Shown here: in pieces, positions 62,177 to 64,000 of the stretch
Layout of the letters: every line of letters starts with the position of its first letter
Position numbering within the stretch: the stretch's first letter is position 1
Source of the DNA: Shinella lacus
Lineage (GTDB): Bacteria; Pseudomonadota; Alphaproteobacteria; Rhizobiales; Rhizobiaceae
Direction of reading: 5' to 3'
Length of the DNA: 64,000 bases
Assembly: GCF_010994755.1 (NCBI RefSeq)
Contig: NZ_WHSB02000013.1
Location: 62,001-126,000 of the forward strand
The notes under the pieces: model-generated
What the model saw: only the letters and a program-made list of their open reading frames with translations
Database searches by the model: none
Told to the model about the DNA's origin: nothing
Program-made: the position numbers and the translations under genes

Positions 62177-63424
62177 ATGTCGAAGTTTATTGCCACTGTT
62201 CTTGCCGCCACCATGCTCGTGCCCGTTGCGGCGCGTGCGGAAGGCGAGATCGAAGTTCTGCACCATTGGGTCTCGCAAAGCGAGGTGGACGCGCTCAACG
62301 TCATTCGCAAGGAGCTCGAGGCCAAGGGGTTTACGTGGAAGGATTCCGCCGTGGGCGGCATGAGCGGCGCGAATGCGCAGCAGGCGCTGCGCTCGCGCCT
62401 CACGGCGGGCAACCCGCCGGGCGCCATGCAGTTTCTTGGCTGGGAAGGCGTTCAGTGGGCGGAGCAGGGCGTCGTTCGCGACCTGAACGACCTCGCCAAG
62501 ACCGGCGGCTGGCGTGAAGCGCTTGCCCCTCAGCTCCTGCCCTTCGTGACATCGGGTGATGCCTTCATTGCAGCCCCCATCAACATGCACCGCCAGAACT
62601 GGGTCTGGGCCAACAAGAAGATCTTCGACGATGCCGGCATTGCCGTTCCGAAGTCCTGGGCGGAGCTGATCGCGGCCGGCAAGACGCTTCAGGAGAAGGG
62701 TATCGTTCCCGTCGCGATGGGTGACGAGCCGTGGCAGATCGGGATCATTTTCGACGCCCTCCTGTCGGACGTCAACGGACCGGAATTCTACCAGAAGACG
62801 GCGATCGATCTCGATCCGGCAGCGCTCGGCAGTGCCGAGATGGTGAAGGTGTTCGACACGCTGCGCGAGGTGCGCGGCCTCGTCGACAACAACTTCGTCG
62901 GCCGCGACTGGGCGGTTGCCACGGGCATGGTCATCAACGGGGAAGCCGCGATGCAGTTCATGGGCGACTGGGCGAAGGGCGAGTTCCTGGCGAAGGGCCT
63001 GAAGCCCAACCAGGACTTCTACTGCTTCGCCACGCCCGGCCAGGTGACCTCCTTCCAGTACCTGATCGATAGCTTCGGCATGTTCACCGTACAGGACGAG
63101 AACGTGCAGAACGCGCAGACGGCACTTGCCGAGACCATCATGGATCCGAAGGTCCAGAAAGGCTTCAACCTGATCAAGGGCTCGATCCCGGCCCGCAGCG
63201 ACGTCTCGGTCGACGACTTCGACGATTGCGCCAAGCTCGGCTACCAGGAGCGCGCCGCGGCGATCGAGAAGGGCAGCATGCAGGGCGCTATGACGCACGG
63301 CTTCGCCGCCAAGCCGGAATTCGCCTCCGTCTTCAGCGACGTCGCCGCGCAGTTCTTCGTCGGCAACATGAGCTCGGAAGACGCCGTCAAGATGCTGGTC
63401 TCCGGCATCGACAACGCGCGTTAA
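62177..63424 (+). CDS. Sugar-type (CUT1) ABC substrate-binding protein
   Basis: A 415-residue family-1 receptor with a signal peptide ending near residue 22 (PVAARAEGE). The mature start IEVLHHWVSQSEVDALNVIRK is typical of carbohydrate receptors, and WAELIAAGKTLQEKGIVPVAMG lies mid-chain. The ATG follows AGAGAGGA. It belongs to the operon led by the thiamine-diphosphate enzyme and is followed by its permease. CUT1 receptors bind di- and oligosaccharides, glycerol derivatives and polyols. Confidence 0.93.
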   Translation: MSKFIATVLAATMLVPVAARAEGEIEVLHHWVSQSEVDALNVIRKELEAKGFTWKDSAVGGMSGANAQQALRSRLTAGNPPGAMQFLGWEGVQWAEQGVVRDLNDLAKTGGWREALAPQLLPFVTSGDAFIAAPINMHRQNWVWANKKIFDDAGIAVPKSWAELIAAGKTLQEKGIVPVAMGDEPWQIGIIFDALLSDVNGPEFYQKTAIDLDPAALGSAEMVKVFDTLREVRGLVDNNFVGRDWAVATGMVINGEAAMQFMGDWAKGEFLAKGLKPNQDFYCFATPGQVTSFQYLIDSFGMFTVQDENVQNAQTALAETIMDPKVQKGFNLIKGSIPARSDVSVDDFDDCAKLGYQERAAAIEKGSMQGAMTHGFAAKPEFASVFSDVAAQFFVGNMSSEDAVKMLVSGIDNAR

Positions 63425-63440
63425 AGCCCAACTGCCAACC

Positions 63441-63467
63441 GGAGGAGCCGCGCCTGTCGGCTCCTCC
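63441..63467 (+). terminator. Intercistronic hairpin after the sugar-binding protein gene
   Basis: GGAGGAGCCG pairs perfectly with CGGCTCCTCC around CGCCTGT, 17 bases after the receptor stop and 26 before the permease start. It likely protects the receptor part of the message or causes partial termination. Confidence 0.7.
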
Positions 63468-63493
63468 ACCGTACCCGCAATCGGAGCTGACCC

Positions 63494-64000
63494 ATGAGCG
63501 CTTCTACGCGCATGTCATCGCGATTGGCAGCCTGGCTTCCGCGCATCGTCGTCGCTCCCAGCCTGCTCGTCGTCATCGTCACCGTCTACCTGTTTATCCT
63601 GTGGACGGGGCTGATTTCCGTCACCTCGTCGAAATTCGTGCCGACCTACGATTTCGTCGGGCTTGAACAATATGTGCGCCTCTGGGCGACCCCTCGCTGG
63701 CACACCGCCGTCGCGAACCTGTTCATCTTCTCCGCGCTCTTCCTGGCGCTGTCCACGGGCCTGGGCCTGCTGATGGCGATCCTCCTGGACCAGAACATCC
63801 GGGCCGAAGGGGCTCTTCGGGCGATCTATCTCTATCCGATGGCGCTGTCGTTCATCGTCACGGGAACGGCCTGGAAGTGGATCATGAATCCCGGTCTCGG
63901 CATCCAGCGCGTGGTGAACGACCTCGGCTGGACGGACTTCCGCTTCGACTGGATCACCGATCCCCAGATGGCGATCTACACCGTCGTGGTGGCCGGCGTC
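63494..64000 (+). CDS. Sugar-type (CUT1) ABC permease, 3' partial
   Basis: The first 169 residues of a MalF/UgpA-like permease. There is a membrane helix at about 15-40 (IVVAPSLLVVIVTVYLFILW), then GLEQYVRLWATPRWHTAVANLFIF, which is the typical start of the transport domain, and further helices to the window edge. The C-terminal coupling loop is not in view. A second permease and an ATPase should follow. Confidence 0.92.
   Translation, partial: MSASTRMSSRLAAWLPRIVVAPSLLVVIVTVYLFILWTGLISVTSSKFVPTYDFVGLEQYVRLWATPRWHTAVANLFIFSALFLALSTGLGLLMAILLDQNIRAEGALRAIYLYPMALSFIVTGTAWKWIMNPGLGIQRVVNDLGWTDFRFDWITDPQMAIYTVVVAGV

Noticed and set aside
59954-63469. A 1171-codon open frame on the minus strand
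   Set aside because: It is fully antisense to the ThDP enzyme, HisD-like and sugar receptor genes, all of which have clear motifs. No ribosome site or domain supports it.
1-64000. Insertion sequences, integrases, tRNA or rRNA genes and CRISPR arrays
   Set aside because: None was found. Repeats seen are short operators or terminators, and no transposase or integrase motif appears despite several gene remnants.

Overview
The window is GC-rich, densely packed DNA with many ABC transporters, short ATGA-type overlaps, and LysR, IclR, RpiR, AraC, Lrp and XRE regulators. It looks like an accessory or secondary-replicon region of an alphaproteobacterium of the Hyphomicrobiales, most like Rhizobiaceae (Rhizobium, Ensifer, Shinella). 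That placement is inferred from gene content and style; no rRNA, tRNA or housekeeping marker is present. No transposase, CRISPR array or origin was seen.

Region A (1-16.5 kb) is a catabolic island. A molybdenum hydroxylase (2Fe-2S subunit, cut by the window edge, and large subunit) is followed by an IclR regulator, a periplasmic binding protein of the tripartite tricarboxylate transporter type, an enoyl-CoA hydratase-like protein, an alpha/beta hydrolase, a UbiD-type decarboxylase, the XdhC cofactor-insertion factor and an AbrB-type membrane protein. A second, paralogous binding protein and a NicX/M29-like metalloenzyme lie on the minus strand. Divergent from the latter are a thiamine-diphosphate decarboxylase and an aldehyde dehydrogenase. 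Repeats resembling IclR sites lie upstream of the second binding protein and in the divergent promoter region. Together they suggest breakdown of an aromatic or N-heteroaromatic carboxylate by an undescribed route.

Region B (16.5-32.5 kb) opens with a scar in which a LysR gene and a creatininase gene have both lost their 5' ends. It continues with an arginase-family ureohydrolase, a GcvA-like LysR, a FecBCDE-type metal-chelate importer, a methyltransferase, a purine permease with a deaminase and a hairpin-rich leader, and an RpiR-controlled Fbp/Afu-type ABC importer ending in a histidine phosphatase. The last may import a phosphorylated organic compound rather than iron.

Region C (32.5-38.7 kb) holds an AraC regulator beside a 39-codon remnant of a dihydrofolate-reductase-family gene, an S41-like protease, a flavin monooxygenase, a single-domain response regulator, an Lrp regulator with an isochorismatase-like hydrolase, and a DUF3606 microprotein.

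Region D (38.9-54.7 kb) contains a complete dipeptide-type ABC importer. A minus-strand unit follows with a basic-amino-acid-type importer and a variant ureohydrolase carrying GGDDS in place of GGDHS. Next come gene remnants, an unexplained ATP-grasp/esterase pair, a broken tctA, and an SDR/NTF2-like pair with a divergent LysR.

Region E (54.9-64 kb) has a sugar-isomerase-like protein and a Gfo/Idh/MocA oxidoreductase with an altered EKP motif. An XRE regulator is followed by an operon for a thiamine-diphosphate enzyme, a HisD-family dehydrogenase and a sugar-type ABC importer that runs off the window. A tandem GCGTCA-N4-GCGTCA repeat precedes both the XRE gene and this operon, which makes a candidate regulon.
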